Source: Vreelandella massiliensis
GTDB taxonomy: Bacteria; Pseudomonadota; Gammaproteobacteria; Pseudomonadales; Halomonadaceae
DNA length: 64,000 nt
Direction: 5' to 3'
NCBI RefSeq assembly: GCF_900155385.1
Contig: NZ_LT699744.1
Coordinates: forward strand, 639,562 to 703,561
The number at the start of each line of letters is the position of its first letter. Position 1 is the stretch's first letter. A program made the position numbers and the translations under genes. Below, in pieces: positions 48,732-58,647 of this stretch. The notes below the pieces were generated by a model. It was not told the DNA's origin and ran no database searches. It was given only the letters and a program-made list of their open reading frames with translations.

Positions 48732-51467
48732 ATGATCAATAATTTATTGCGTAAAGTGGTCGGCTCAAAAAATGACCGCGATGTTAAACGGATGCACAAA
48801 AGCGTCCAGCACATCAATGCGCTTGAAGGTGAGTTCGAGGCCTTAAGCGATGAAGCGTTACAAAATAAAACGCTGGAACTGCGTCAGCGGCTTAATGACG
48901 ATGAGCCGCTCGATAGTTTGCTTCCCACGGCGTTTGCGGCGGTTCGCGAGGCGAGCAAGCGCGTGATGGGTATGCGTCATTTCGACGTCCAGATGATTGG
49001 CGGCATGACGCTAAACCGTGGCCGCATTGCGGAGATGAAAACCGGTGAGGGTAAAACGCTGGTGGCTACCCTTGCGGTTTATCTCAACGCCTTGCCGGCG
49101 AAGGGCGTCCACGTCGTCACGGTTAACGACTATCTCGCGCGGCGTGATGCCGAGTGGATGCGGCCACTGTATGAGTTTTTAGGGTTATCGGTCGGCGTGA
49201 TTTTTGCCGGCCAGAGCGGACCCGAGAAGCGTCACGCGTATCAGTGCGACATTACCTACGGCACCAACAATGAGTTTGGTTTCGACTATTTGCGTGACAA
49301 CATGGCCTTCTCGCTTGACGATAAAGTCCAGCGCGGGTTGCACTACGCGATCGTTGATGAAGTTGACTCGATTTTGATCGATGAGGCGCGCACGCCCTTG
49401 ATTATCTCGGGCGCGGTCGATGAAAACACCGAACTTTACGGTATCGTCAATCGGCTTGCCCAGCACTTGGAAAAGGGCGAAGAGATTGAAGGCGAAGAGC
49501 CAACGGTTGTCGGCGATTTTCTGCTCGATGAAAAGCATAAGCAGGTCGAGTTAACCGAGCAGGGCCACAATAAAGTTGAAGAGCTGATGCGAGGAGAGGG
49601 GCTATTGGGCGAAGAGGATTCGCTTTATGCCGCGCAAAACCTCAATTTGCTCCAGCACATGCACTCGGCCCTGCGTGCCCGTCACCTTTACCTCAAAGAC
49701 GTTGATTACATCGTAAGCGACGGACAGGTCGTCATCGTCGATGAGCATACCGGTCGCAGTATGCCCGGGCGGCGCTGGTCGGAAGGGTTGCACCAAGCCG
49801 TTGAAGCGAAAGAGGGCGTCACCGTTCAACGTGAAAGCCAAACGCTCGCCTCGACCACATTTCAGAACTACTTCCGCCTCTACGACAAGCTCGCGGGCAT
49901 GACCGGTACCGCTGATACCGAAGCGTTCGAATTCCGCCAAATTTACGGTCTCGACGTTGTGGTGATTCCCACCAATCGGCCGCTGGTGCGTAAAGACTTA
50001 AACGATCTGGTTTTCCTCAGCGCTGAGGAGAAATTCGAAGCGATCATCAAAGATGTGAAAGCGGAAACCGACGCGGGGCGCCCGGTGCTGGTCGGCACGG
50101 CATCGATCGAAACGTCTGAGTATCTGGCAGGCTTGATGCGAGAGGCAAAGATCGATTTTAACGTCCTCAACGCCAAGCAGCACCAAAGCGAAGCCGAAAT
50201 TATCGCCCAGGCAGGTCGGCCGGGGGCGGTGACGATTGCCACCAATATGGCCGGTCGGGGTACCGACATCGTGCTGGGGGGGAATTGGGAGGCCGAAGTC
50301 GCCAAGCTTGATAATCCTAGCCAGGCACAGGTCGACGCGCTAAAAGCCGAGTGGCAGAAGCGCCACGACGCCGTCCTGGAAGCGGGTGGCTTGCACGTGG
50401 TGGGCTCTGAGCGGCACGAGTCGCGCCGGATCGATAACCAGTTGCGTGGCCGTGCCGGGCGTCAGGGTGATCCAGGCTCCACGCGTTTCTTCCTCTCTTT
50501 GGAAGATAGCTTGATGCGGCTGTTTGGCTCCGACCGCGTTAAACGCCTGATGCAGGCGTTAGGGCTTGAGCATGGTGAGGCGATCGAGCATAAAATGGTC
50601 TCCAACGCGGTGGAGCGTGCCCAGAAGAAAGTCGAAGGGCGCAACTTTGATATCCGTAAGCAGCTTCTTGAGTACGACGACGTCGCCAACGATCAGCGCC
50701 GCGTGATCTACGAGCAGCGTAATGAAATTCTTGCCTCGGACGATGTGTCGGAAGCGGTGGTCGGCATTCGTGAAGAAGTGATGGAGGATGCCATCAGCGA
50801 CTTTGTGCCGCCGCAAAGCCTAGCAGAGCAGTGGGACCTAGCGGGGCTCGAAGCGCACTTGAAAACGGAGTTCAATCTCGAAGCCCCAGTGGTGCAGTGG
50901 GCCCAAGAAGATGAGCGCTTTAGCGAAGAGAAACTGCGCGAACGCCTGCATGAAATGCATCGTGACGCCTACGCGGCCAAGGTGGAAGCCGCGGGTGAGA
51001 CACTGATGCGTCGATTTGAAAAGCAGGTCATGCTGCAAGTGCTCGATACGCGCTGGAAAGAGCACCTGCAGTCGATGGACCATCTGCGCCGGGGTATTCA
51101 CCTACGCGGCTATGCGCAGAAAAACCCCAAGCAGGAGTACAAGCGCGAGTCGTTTGAACTCTTCCAGCACCTGCTGACCAATATCAAAGCGGACGTGACC
51201 CGTATTTTGAGCCACGTTCAAGTGCGCCAGCCCGAAGAGGTTGAAGCCCTTGAGAGCAAGCGCCGCGAAACCCTTGAGCGTGAGCAGGCAAGCGCTGACA
51301 GTCGCCACGGCGATCCAGCCGTTGATAGCGACGCGGAAAACGCCGCGACGCCTCCCGGCGCCGACGGTCGTCCCGTACGGCGTGAAGGCCCCAAGGTCGG
51401 GCGTAATGACCCGTGCCCCTGTGGCTCCGGCAAAAAATACAAGCAGTGCTGCGGTAAACTGAGTTAA
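48732..51467 (+). CDS. secA: Preprotein translocase ATPase SecA
   Basis: 911 residues. Walker A TGEGKT (104-109), [15 protein letters not shown], the preprotein cross-linking domain, [13 protein letters not shown] and, at the C-terminus, the zinc-binding [14 protein letters not shown] that contacts SecB and ribosomes. It drives post-translational export through SecYEG. The ribosome site before ATG 48732 is poor (CTGGATG), in keeping with regulated translation. Confidence 0.98.
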   Translation: MINNLLRKVVGSKNDRDVKRMHKSVQHINALEGEFEALSDEALQNKTLELRQRLNDDEPLDSLLPTAFAAVREASKRVMGMRHFDVQMIGGMTLNRGRIAEMKTGEGKTLVATLAVYLNALPAKGVHVVTVNDYLARRDAEWMRPLYEFLGLSVGVIFAGQSGPEKRHAYQCDITYGTNNEFGFDYLRDNMAFSLDDKVQRGLHYAIVDEVDSILIDEARTPLIISGAVDENTELYGIVNRLAQHLEKGEEIEGEEPTVVGDFLLDEKHKQVELTEQGHNKVEELMRGEGLLGEEDSLYAAQNLNLLQHMHSALRARHLYLKDVDYIVSDGQVVIVDEHTGRSMPGRRWSEGLHQAVEAKEGVTVQRESQTLASTTFQNYFRLYDKLAGMTGTADTEAFEFRQIYGLDVVVIPTNRPLVRKDLNDLVFLSAEEKFEAIIKDVKAETDAGRPVLVGTASIETSEYLAGLMREAKIDFNVLNAKQHQSEAEIIAQAGRPGAVTIATNMAGRGTDIVLGGNWEAEVAKLDNPSQAQVDALKAEWQKRHDAVLEAGGLHVVGSERHESRRIDNQLRGRAGRQGDPGSTRFFLSLEDSLMRLFGSDRVKRLMQALGLEHGEAIEHKMVSNAVERAQKKVEGRNFDIRKQLLEYDDVANDQRRVIYEQRNEILASDDVSEAVVGIREEVMEDAISDFVPPQSLAEQWDLAGLEAHLKTEFNLEAPVVQWAQEDERFSEEKLRERLHEMHRDAYAAKVEAAGETLMRRFEKQVMLQVLDTRWKEHLQSMDHLRRGIHLRGYAQKNPKQEYKRESFELFQHLLTNIKADVTRILSHVQVRQPEEVEALESKRRETLEREQASADSRHGDPAVDSDAENAATPPGADGRPVRREGPKVGRNDPCPCGSGKKYKQCCGKLS

Positions 51468-51522
51468 TGCCCAACGTAGCTAACCCATTTTTAGCCCTCT
51501 TTACTGGCGAAGGAAGGACGAT

Positions 51523-52752
51523 ATGGCGGTAGGAAAGATACCTTTTCCAGCAATGCCCACGATCCAAGGCGTACGCCTTGGCAGCACCATGGCGGGGATT
51601 AAAAAGGCCGATCGTCGCGATCTCGTGGTTATTGAGCTTCCCGAAAACGCCACGATGGCGGGTGTTTTTACCCGTAACGCGTTCTGCGCGGCGCCGGTTC
51701 ACGTGGCAAAAGCGCATTTGGCCCACTGTCAGGCGCATCAGCAAACCCCGCGTTACTGGCTAATTAACACGGGCAACGCCAATGCCGGTACAGGCGACGT
51801 TGGCATGCGTGATGCGCAAAATAGCTGTGAAGCACTGGCTGAGCAGGCCGGTGTAGCGCCGGAGGCGGTCCTGCCTTTCTCCACTGGGGTGATTGGTGAG
51901 CCGTTGCCGATGGACGCGCTGCTCGCCGGCATTCCCGATGCCTTTAACGCTTGCGATAGCGGGGAAACCGCTTGGCAGCAAGCGGGCGAGGGGATTCTCA
52001 CTACCGATACCCTCGCCAAGGGGGCAAGTGGCGTACTCGAGGTGGGTGGCAAGCGTGTCACAATTAACGGGATTGCCAAAGGATCCGGAATGATCAAACC
52101 CAACATGGCCACCATGCTGGGGTTTGTGGTAACGGATGCCGCTATTGCGCAGCCGCTATTGCAGCAGTTGTTGCGCGAGACGGTGGATCGCTCGTTTAAC
52201 TGCATCACCGTGGATAGCGACACCTCGACCAATGATGCCTGCATGTTGGCGGCGACGGGCCAGTCCGCCGTGATTGAAACGGATGACGAGATCACGGCTT
52301 TCCGTAGCGCCTTGCAGCGTGTGATGACAACGCTCGCCCAGGCGATTATTCGCGATGGCGAAGGCGCGACCAAATTCGTCACGCTGCAGGTGGATGAAGC
52401 CGAAACCCGTCAGGAAGCGCTGGATGTGGCGTTCACCGTGGCGCACTCGCCGCTGGTCAAAACCGCGCTTTACGCCTCGGATGCGAACTGGGGGCGTATT
52501 CTCGCCGCTGTCGGTCGTGCCCCGGTGGCAGATTTCGATGTGAACCGCGTCGTGATCGACCTCGATGAAGTGCGCATTGTGGAAAACGGCGGACGAGCGT
52601 TGAGCTATAGCGAAGAGGCGGGGAGTGCCGTAATGGCGCGTGAGGAGATCACGATCGCGATTACATTAGGCCGAGGAGAGGAGAGCGCCACGGTATGGAC
52701 ATCGGATCTCTCCCACGAGTACGTGACGATTAACGCCGACTACCGCAGCTAA
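51523..52752 (+). CDS. argJ: Bifunctional ornithine acetyltransferase/N-acetylglutamate synthase ArgJ
   Basis: 409 residues. The self-cleavage site Ala196-Thr197 lies in KGSGMIKPNMATMLGF; Thr becomes the nucleophile of the beta chain. It recycles the acetyl group in arginine synthesis. Next to secA and the Nudix/ThiE gene, as in Pseudomonas. Confidence 0.96.
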   Translation: MAVGKIPFPAMPTIQGVRLGSTMAGIKKADRRDLVVIELPENATMAGVFTRNAFCAAPVHVAKAHLAHCQAHQQTPRYWLINTGNANAGTGDVGMRDAQNSCEALAEQAGVAPEAVLPFSTGVIGEPLPMDALLAGIPDAFNACDSGETAWQQAGEGILTTDTLAKGASGVLEVGGKRVTINGIAKGSGMIKPNMATMLGFVVTDAAIAQPLLQQLLRETVDRSFNCITVDSDTSTNDACMLAATGQSAVIETDDEITAFRSALQRVMTTLAQAIIRDGEGATKFVTLQVDEAETRQEALDVAFTVAHSPLVKTALYASDANWGRILAAVGRAPVADFDVNRVVIDLDEVRIVENGGRALSYSEEAGSAVMAREEITIAITLGRGEESATVWTSDLSHEYVTINADYRS

Positions 52753-52822
52753 AGCGTGCGTCAAGTTGAGTAAGCGCACAGCGCGGTTCCGGTCGGTAAG
52801 CAAATTAGCGGATAAAGATGCA

Positions 52823-53794
52823 ATGAATGTAATGGTAAAACGACGGGTCCACGTCGCGGCGGCCGCCATGATCAGTGCCGATAAACAAAAAGTACTGATC
52901 GCACGCCGGCCCTCTAACGTGGATCATGGCGGCCTTTGGGAGTTTCCCGGCGGCAAGCTGGCCCCCTACGAAACCGGCCTGGAAGGGTTAAAGCGTGAGC
53001 TTCACGAAGAGCTGGGGGTGGAGATCACCTGTGCTCAGCCGTTGATTCGTGTGCATCATGAATACCCGGATAAGCATATCTTGCTCGATGTTTGGCAAGT
53101 GCATGCGTTCTCGGGTGAGCCCTTTGGTCGCGAAGGGCAGGCGGTGCGCTGGGTGCCGATGAGTGAGCTGGTCAACTACCCCTTCCCGGCGGCAAATCTG
53201 CCGATTCTGCGCGCGGTTATGCTGCCCACGGAGTACTTAATCACGGCGGAAGAAGCGGATGAGGCGCGCTTTGATGCCCGCCTTGAGCGCGCCTTAAAAG
53301 AGGACAGTATTCGCCTGGTGCAGCTGCGTGCCAAATCGCTTGACCGCGATGGCTTTATCGCGCGGGCGCAGCGTGCGCTTGCGCTATGTCGCGAGCACGG
53401 CGCGCGACTGCTGCTCAACGGCGAACCGGCGCTACTCGATGAGGTGGATGCAGACGGCATTCACTTGACCAGTGAGCGTCTGATGCAGCTTGAGCGTCGG
53501 CCGATTGCGGAGAGCAAGTGGCTGTCGGCCTCCACCCATGACACCGCGCAGCTCAATCAAGCCGCGGTGCTAGGCTGTGATTTTGTCACGCTCTCCCCGC
53601 TACGCACGACGCCCTCGCACCCCGATGTGCCGCCAATGGGCTGGCACGATTTCCAACAGCTGGTGGAGCGTGCCGGGATGCCGGTGTTTGCGTTAGGCGG
53701 TATGACGCGCTTTGATGCCAATCATGCCCGCGCCGTGGGGGCTCAAGGTATCGCCTCAATTCGCGACTTTTGGAAGGAGTGCGACCACGAGTGA
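52823..53794 (+). CDS. Nudix hydrolase (MutT-like) fused to a ThiE/TenI-like domain
   Basis: 323 residues. N-terminal MutT domain (to about 130) has a complete Nudix box: G-x5-E-x7-REL-x-EE-x-GV within GGKLAPYE...KRELHEELGV, so 8-oxo-dGTP clean-up is likely. The C-terminal half resembles thiamine-phosphate synthase (IRLVQLRAKSLDRDGF; MPVFALGGM), but the phosphate-contacting and magnesium residues of true ThiE look altered (LNGEP; SPLRTTPSHPD). Start ATG 52823 or 52832; an upstream TTG (52766) is unlikely. Confidence 0.88.
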   Translation: MNVMVKRRVHVAAAAMISADKQKVLIARRPSNVDHGGLWEFPGGKLAPYETGLEGLKRELHEELGVEITCAQPLIRVHHEYPDKHILLDVWQVHAFSGEPFGREGQAVRWVPMSELVNYPFPAANLPILRAVMLPTEYLITAEEADEARFDARLERALKEDSIRLVQLRAKSLDRDGFIARAQRALALCREHGARLLLNGEPALLDEVDADGIHLTSERLMQLERRPIAESKWLSASTHDTAQLNQAAVLGCDFVTLSPLRTTPSHPDVPPMGWHDFQQLVERAGMPVFALGGMTRFDANHARAVGAQGIASIRDFWKECDHE

Positions 53795-53853
53795 AGCGTA
53801 TGTGAGCTGACGCCAACGAGCCGACGGAAACGCTTTTGATCTGCTTATATCAT

Positions 53854-53887
53854 CACGGCCCGCTTTGATAGCGGGCCGTGGCGTTTT
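53854..53887. terminator. Bidirectional terminator between the Nudix gene and aguB
   Basis: CACGGCCCGC, loop TTTGATA, GCGGGCCGTG, then GCGTTTT. A 10-bp GC-rich stem between converging genes. Confidence 0.85.
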
Positions 53888-53890
53888 GGG

Positions 53891-54793
53891 CTAGTCGCGG
53901 TAGCGGCGGGTTAAGTCGCCATAGGCGTCGATACGCCGGTCGCGAAGATACGGCCAAATGCGCCTTGTGTTCTCACACCGCGCCATGTCCAGCGTGACGA
54001 CGAGTTGCTCGGTGTCCTCGCCCGCATGGGCGAGAAGCTCGCCTTGAGGGCCGCTGATAAAGCTTCCACCCCAAAACGCAATGCCATCGCCCACACCGGA
54101 AAGATCCGCTTCAAAGCCTACACGGTTAGCCGCGAGCACCGGCAAACCGTTGGCAACGCCGTGGGCGCGCTGAATCAGCGTCCAGGCATCCTTTTGCCGC
54201 TGTTTCTCGGCGTCATCATCGTTGATATCCCAGCCGATGGCGGTGGGGTAGAGCAGAAGCTCGGCGCCGGCGAGCGCCATCAGGCGGGCCGCTTCTGGAT
54301 ACCACTGATCCCAGCACACCAGTACCCCGAGTTTGCCCACCGAGGTGTCGATGGGGGTAAAACCGCTGTCGCGGCGATCATCCACGTCGCCCGGGGTGAA
54401 GTAGAATTTTTCATAAAAGCCCGGGTCATCGGGGATGTGCATCTTGCGATAGTGACCGACGCGGCCTTTATCGCGGTCGTATACCACAGCGGTGTTGTGG
54501 TAGAGCCCCGCGGCGCGGCGCTCAAAGATCGACCCCACCAGCACAATATCAAGCTCACGGGCAAGTGCGGCCAAGCGCTGACCGGTGGGGCCATCGAGGG
54601 GCTCGGCGAGATCGAAAAGGGCCGGGTCTTCGTATTGGCAGAAATAGTGGGTAGCGTGCAGCTCCTGCAGCAGCACCAGTTTGGCACCTTGTGCGGCCGC
54701 CGCGCGGATGCCCGTCTCGCTTTCGTCCAGGCTCTGCGCTTTATCGGGCCATGCGCGCTGTTGAACGAGGCCCACGGTCAACTTGTTCGTCAT
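53891..54793 (-). CDS. aguB: N-carbamoylputrescine amidohydrolase AguB
   Basis: 300-residue nitrilase-superfamily enzyme. The Glu-Lys-Cys triad is in LQELH (Glu44), GHYRKMHIPD and VCWDQWYPEAARL. It hydrolyses N-carbamoylputrescine to putrescine, completing agmatine breakdown after AguA. The gene overlaps aguA by four bases and is therefore co-translated. The QELHATHYFCQ stretch is characteristic of plant and bacterial AguB. Confidence 0.94.
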   Translation of the reverse strand: MTNKLTVGLVQQRAWPDKAQSLDESETGIRAAAAQGAKLVLLQELHATHYFCQYEDPALFDLAEPLDGPTGQRLAALARELDIVLVGSIFERRAAGLYHNTAVVYDRDKGRVGHYRKMHIPDDPGFYEKFYFTPGDVDDRRDSGFTPIDTSVGKLGVLVCWDQWYPEAARLMALAGAELLLYPTAIGWDINDDDAEKQRQKDAWTLIQRAHGVANGLPVLAANRVGFEADLSGVGDGIAFWGGSFISGPQGELLAHAGEDTEQLVVTLDMARCENTRRIWPYLRDRRIDAYGDLTRRYRD

Positions 54794-55863
54794 GATGACT
54801 CCTGTGCAAATAGTGCGCCATTGACGCTGCCTCGCGGCAGCTGCATGGTCAGACAGTGCAGGCTGCCGTGTTGGCGAATCACGCTGGTGCAGTCAATGGG
54901 AATTAGCGTATGTTCAGGGAACGCCAGCGCCAGCGCATTTAACGCCACCACATCGGCCGGGTCAGCGTAGCTGGGAACGAGCACTGCATCGTTGATAATC
55001 AAAAAATTGGCGTAAGTGGCGGGCAGGCGATGACCATCTTCAGGGTCATGGGCTGGCTCCGGCCACGGCAAGGGGATCAGGCGATACGGCTCACCGTTTG
55101 ACTGACGAAACGCCCTAAGTTCCTCTTCCATTGCTTTTAATGCCGGGAAGTGCGGATCCGCGGGGTTGTCGCAGCGCACGTAGGCAATGGTATCCGGGGC
55201 GCAAAAGCGGGCCAGGGTATCGATATGGCTATCGGTGTCGTCGCCTTCCAGGTGGCCATTTTTCAGCCACAGCACGCGCTCAATACCCAGGTCCTCTTTC
55301 AGCGCGGCTTCGATATCATGTTGGGAGGGCTCGGTGTTACGGTTAGGATTTAACAGGCACGCCTCGGTGGTGAGCAGTGTGCCCAGGCCATCGGTTTCAA
55401 TGCCGCCGCCTTCGAGCACCAGGTCGCGCGGTATCACCGGGCAAGCCCAGACACCTGCCTCTTTGAGCCTACCGTTAAGCTGATTATCCTGAGCCGCGGG
55501 GAATTTCCCCCCCCAGCCGGTAAAGGTGTAGTCGTAAAGGCGAAGCGCGCCCTCAGCATTGGCGACGCCGATCGGGCCGTGATCTCGTGTCCAGGTGTCA
55601 TCGCTTGCAGCGACGAGGATACACAGCAGGTGGGGCGCGACACCGTAGGCGGCAAAGGTCTTGATCAGGCGCGCTTGCGTTGCCCTATCGGGGGCGCTAA
55701 TCAAGACGCGTTGGTAGCGCACGCTGGCCAAGACAATGCGTTCAAGCGTGGCCTCGATACGGGAAAGTAGTGGCGCCCAATCGCCCTCGGGGCGCGGCCA
55801 GGTGAGCAAAACAGCGTCCTGTGGATGCCATTCAGGTAGCAAGCGGAAAGTCGTCGTGGCCAA
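54790..55863 (-). CDS. aguA: Agmatine deiminase AguA
   Basis: 357 residues, guanidino-group-modifying fold. Typical blocks: LLPEWHPQDAVLLTWP, TWTRDHGPIGV, LVLEGGGIETDGLG, NGHLEGDDTDSHIDTLARF, and the catalytic Cys near the end in HGSLHCLTMQLP. I choose the TTG at 55863: GAGG lies seven bases upstream and family proteins begin a few residues before LPEW. ATG 55905 would add 14 residues but has no ribosome site. Converts agmatine to N-carbamoylputrescine. Confidence 0.92.
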   Translation of the reverse strand: MATTTFRLLPEWHPQDAVLLTWPRPEGDWAPLLSRIEATLERIVLASVRYQRVLISAPDRATQARLIKTFAAYGVAPHLLCILVAASDDTWTRDHGPIGVANAEGALRLYDYTFTGWGGKFPAAQDNQLNGRLKEAGVWACPVIPRDLVLEGGGIETDGLGTLLTTEACLLNPNRNTEPSQHDIEAALKEDLGIERVLWLKNGHLEGDDTDSHIDTLARFCAPDTIAYVRCDNPADPHFPALKAMEEELRAFRQSNGEPYRLIPLPWPEPAHDPEDGHRLPATYANFLIINDAVLVPSYADPADVVALNALALAFPEHTLIPIDCTSVIRQHGSLHCLTMQLPRGSVNGALFAQESS

Positions 55864-55988
55864 CGTGAAGCCTCTTGTGGGTCGATGCCGGAAAAACCGC
55901 GCCATGATAAACCCAAAGGCGCGGCCGGGCACATGCAGACAAGCGAAAAAAACCGTACCATGAGCGCTCGCTGATAAGGATTAACGCC

Positions 55989-57230
55989 ATGCTCGATCGA
56001 TTGCCTTTTCTGGTGGGGCTGCGCTACGTGCGCGCTAAACGCCGGAACCATTTTATTTCCTTTATTTCCCTTACCTCGATGCTGGGGCTGATGCTTGGGG
56101 TTGCCGTTTTAATTCTTGTGCTATCGGTGATGAACGGTTTCGACCACGAACTGCGCACCCGCATTTTGGGGATGGTTCCGCACACCAAAATTGAGTCGCG
56201 TAGCGGGCTTGTTGAGTGGGAGTCGCTGGCCAACGAACTGATGGCGCGTGAACAAGTCATTGGCGCCGCACCCTATGTGGAGCAGCAGGGCATGTTTTCC
56301 GTCAACGGCCGCAACCAGGGGGCCATGGTGAACGGCATTCACCCTGACTGGGAAAATCAGGTCTCGATTATTGGTGAGCATATGCACCAAGGGAGCTTGG
56401 AGGATCTTCAGTCGGGCGAATGGAATGTGGTGTTGGGCTCCATGCTCGCACGCCAGCTTGGCGTGGGCGTGGGCGATCGCGTTACCCTCTTAGTGCCGGA
56501 AGCCTCGATCACGCCCGCCGGCGTGTTTCCGCGCTTGAAACGCTTTACTGTCAGCGGGATTTTTAGCGTAGGGGCGGATCTTGATGCCAATTTGGCCTAT
56601 GCCCACATAGAGGATATGCAGCGCTTGGCACGGCTAGGGGAGGCGGTTGGTGGTATACGCCTCGAATTGGATGATCTTTTCGTGGCGGGCCAAGTCACCC
56701 GGGATATCGTCAACGAGCTGGGACCCAACTATCGCGGCCGCGACTGGACCTACTCCCACGGTAATCTGTTCCAAGCGATCCAGATGGAAAAACGCATGAT
56801 CGCGCTGCTGTTGACGGTGATTATCGCGGTAGCCGCGTTTAATATCGTCTCGACACTTGTCATGGTGGTGACCGATAAACGCGCGGATATCGCCATTTTA
56901 CGCACCATTGGTGCTACCCCGCGCTCGATTATGGGCATTTTTATTGTTCAGGGAGTGACCATCGGCGTGATTGGTATCGCCATTGGCGTGCTGGTGGGCG
57001 TGCTGCTGGCGCTGACTATCTCGGATGTGATTGGCTGGATCGAAGCGGTGCTGGGCATTCAATTCCTAGATGCCGGCGTTTACTTTATCAGCGATTTACC
57101 TTCGCGCCTGCACTGGGACGATGTCGGCCGTATCGTGGCGGCAGCCTTTGGGCTAACGTTCCTCTCGACCCTTTATCCCGCTTGGCGTGCTGCTCGCATA
57201 CAGCCTGCCGATGTGTTGCGCTATGAGTAA
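55989..57230 (+). CDS. Lipoprotein-releasing permease LolC/LolE family (possible LolF)
   Basis: 413 residues: an N-terminal helix (about 24-50), a periplasmic domain and three C-terminal helices, the MacB/LolCE plan. Residues 170-181 (PEASITPAGVFP) fit the LolC 'Hook' that recruits LolA. Only this one permease is in the locus, whereas LolCDE systems have two. Together these suggest the single-permease LolF. A separate lolE elsewhere cannot be excluded. AAGGA precedes the ATG. Confidence 0.92.
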   Translation: MLDRLPFLVGLRYVRAKRRNHFISFISLTSMLGLMLGVAVLILVLSVMNGFDHELRTRILGMVPHTKIESRSGLVEWESLANELMAREQVIGAAPYVEQQGMFSVNGRNQGAMVNGIHPDWENQVSIIGEHMHQGSLEDLQSGEWNVVLGSMLARQLGVGVGDRVTLLVPEASITPAGVFPRLKRFTVSGIFSVGADLDANLAYAHIEDMQRLARLGEAVGGIRLELDDLFVAGQVTRDIVNELGPNYRGRDWTYSHGNLFQAIQMEKRMIALLLTVIIAVAAFNIVSTLVMVVTDKRADIAILRTIGATPRSIMGIFIVQGVTIGVIGIAIGVLVGVLLALTISDVIGWIEAVLGIQFLDAGVYFISDLPSRLHWDDVGRIVAAAFGLTFLSTLYPAWRAARIQPADVLRYE

Positions 57231-57240
57231 GGATACCGCT

Positions 57241-57984
57241 ATGCCCTCGTCACATACGTCCTCGTCAACATCGTCCATGCCCGCTTCGTCCACGGAAGAG
57301 GGCGCGCCAGTGATGCTGGAGTGCCAAGCCCTAACGCGCACCTATAGCGAAGGGCCTCGCGATCTCACCGTGCTGGATAACCTATCGCTTAGCGTGCGCG
57401 CCGGGGAGCGTGTCGCCGTGGTGGGCAGTTCTGGCTCGGGTAAAACGACACTACTCAACTTGATGGGCGGTTTGGACCGCCCCACCTCAGGGCGCGTCGT
57501 GATTGGCGGCGAGTCGCTGGCGGGCTTGAATGAGGCAGCGTTAGGGCGGTTTCGCAATCGCTATATTGGCTTTGTGTATCAGTTTCATCACTTGCTGGCG
57601 GAGTTCACCGCGGTGGAAAATGCCGCCCTGCCGCTGATTATTCGCGGGCAGCGTAAGCATGATGCACAGAAGCGGGCATTGGCGCTGCTCGCGAGTGTTG
57701 GCATGGAGGCGCGGGCAGACCACAAACCCGGCGAGTTATCCGGCGGTGAGCGACAACGCGTGGCAATTGCGCGGGCCTTGGTGACCGACCCAAGTCTGGT
57801 GCTCATGGACGAGCCCACGGGGAATCTGGATCAAACCACGGCTGCGACGATATTGGCGCTGATGGATGAGCTGGCCAAGGAGAGCGCTTGTGCGTTTGTT
57901 ATCGTGACTCACGACACAAGCCTTGCCGCCCACCAGGATCGCGTCCTAAAACTTGATGCCGGACAGTTGGTCGAGGAAGAGTAG
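57241..57984 (+). CDS. lolD: Lipoprotein-releasing ABC ATPase LolD
   Basis: 247 residues. Walker A GSSGSGKT, signature LSGGERQRVAIARAL, Walker B LVLMDEPTGNLD, and the LolD-type FVYQFHHLLAEFTA. A serine/threonine-rich N-terminal extension of about 20 residues is unusual. Start ATG 57241 has AAGGA seven bases upstream, better than ATG 57223, which overlaps the permease stop. Confidence 0.94.
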   Translation: MPSSHTSSSTSSMPASSTEEGAPVMLECQALTRTYSEGPRDLTVLDNLSLSVRAGERVAVVGSSGSGKTTLLNLMGGLDRPTSGRVVIGGESLAGLNEAALGRFRNRYIGFVYQFHHLLAEFTAVENAALPLIIRGQRKHDAQKRALALLASVGMEARADHKPGELSGGERQRVAIARALVTDPSLVLMDEPTGNLDQTTAATILALMDELAKESACAFVIVTHDTSLAAHQDRVLKLDAGQLVEEE

Positions 57985-57993
57985 TCACCAGGT

Positions 57994-58545
57994 TTAATCA
58001 TCAAATTCAGATTCAATTTGGGCTCGGCGGCGCTGGCGTTTTAGCCGCCGCTGCCGCCAGTTGCGCGAGACATGCCAGCGCCAAATCAGGCGGATGCTGA
58101 CATTGGCAAGTAGCGCTAGGAGTAGTGCGGTAATCAGTGAGCCCAATAGCAGGGCCGGCATGATGTCTTGCATCTGCTCGGCGATCCAGCGTGTGGAAAT
58201 TCGATCGGGCGCCTCACGCACCGGCGTATCCAGAAAAAACGCGCCGACACGGTAATTGCCGTAGAAAATCAGCGGCATGGTCAAAGGGTTAGTAATCCAT
58301 ACCAGCCCAACCGAAAGCGCCAGATTGCAGCGGGTGAATTTTGCGCCCAGGGCTGCTACCAGCATTTGAAAAGGAATCGGCAGCATGGCGCAAAAAAGCC
58401 CCACGCTGAAGGCGTTCGCCACGCTGCGCCGAGTGAGTAACCAAAGCCTTGCATCAATGATCAACGGGGCGACTAAGCGCAACGAGCGCTGCCGCTTGAG
58501 GGTATCGGGCCTGGGCATGTAGCGCTGTAAAAACCGGCGCGGCAT
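57994..58545 (-). CDS. DUF2062 membrane protein
   Basis: 183 residues. DUF2062 core with SVANAFSVGLFCAMLPIPFQ and ITNPLTMPLIFYGNYRVG, and three or four hydrophobic helices; the C-terminus is strongly basic (RRLKRQRRRAQ). Function unknown. The same gene lies between lolD and comEC in Pseudomonas. It converges with lolD nine bases away. Confidence 0.88.
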   Translation of the reverse strand: MPRRFLQRYMPRPDTLKRQRSLRLVAPLIIDARLWLLTRRSVANAFSVGLFCAMLPIPFQMLVAALGAKFTRCNLALSVGLVWITNPLTMPLIFYGNYRVGAFFLDTPVREAPDRISTRWIAEQMQDIMPALLLGSLITALLLALLANVSIRLIWRWHVSRNWRQRRLKRQRRRAQIESEFDD

Positions 58546-58647
58546 GGCTAATACTCTTGCCTAGTGAAGAGGCCTATTATCCATATAGTGAGTGCATTCG
58601 GCTATGTAGGACGATAACGCTGTGGATTTGCCAAGGAGGGCAAGCGT

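Noticed and set aside
51184..51744. 186-codon minus-strand frame across the secA end and argJ start
   Set aside because: Overlaps two certain genes; explained as a shadow frame.
54005..54970. 321-codon frame antisense to aguB and aguA
   Set aside because: Shadow of the well-supported aguB frame; no ribosome site and composition typical of an antisense GC-rich frame.
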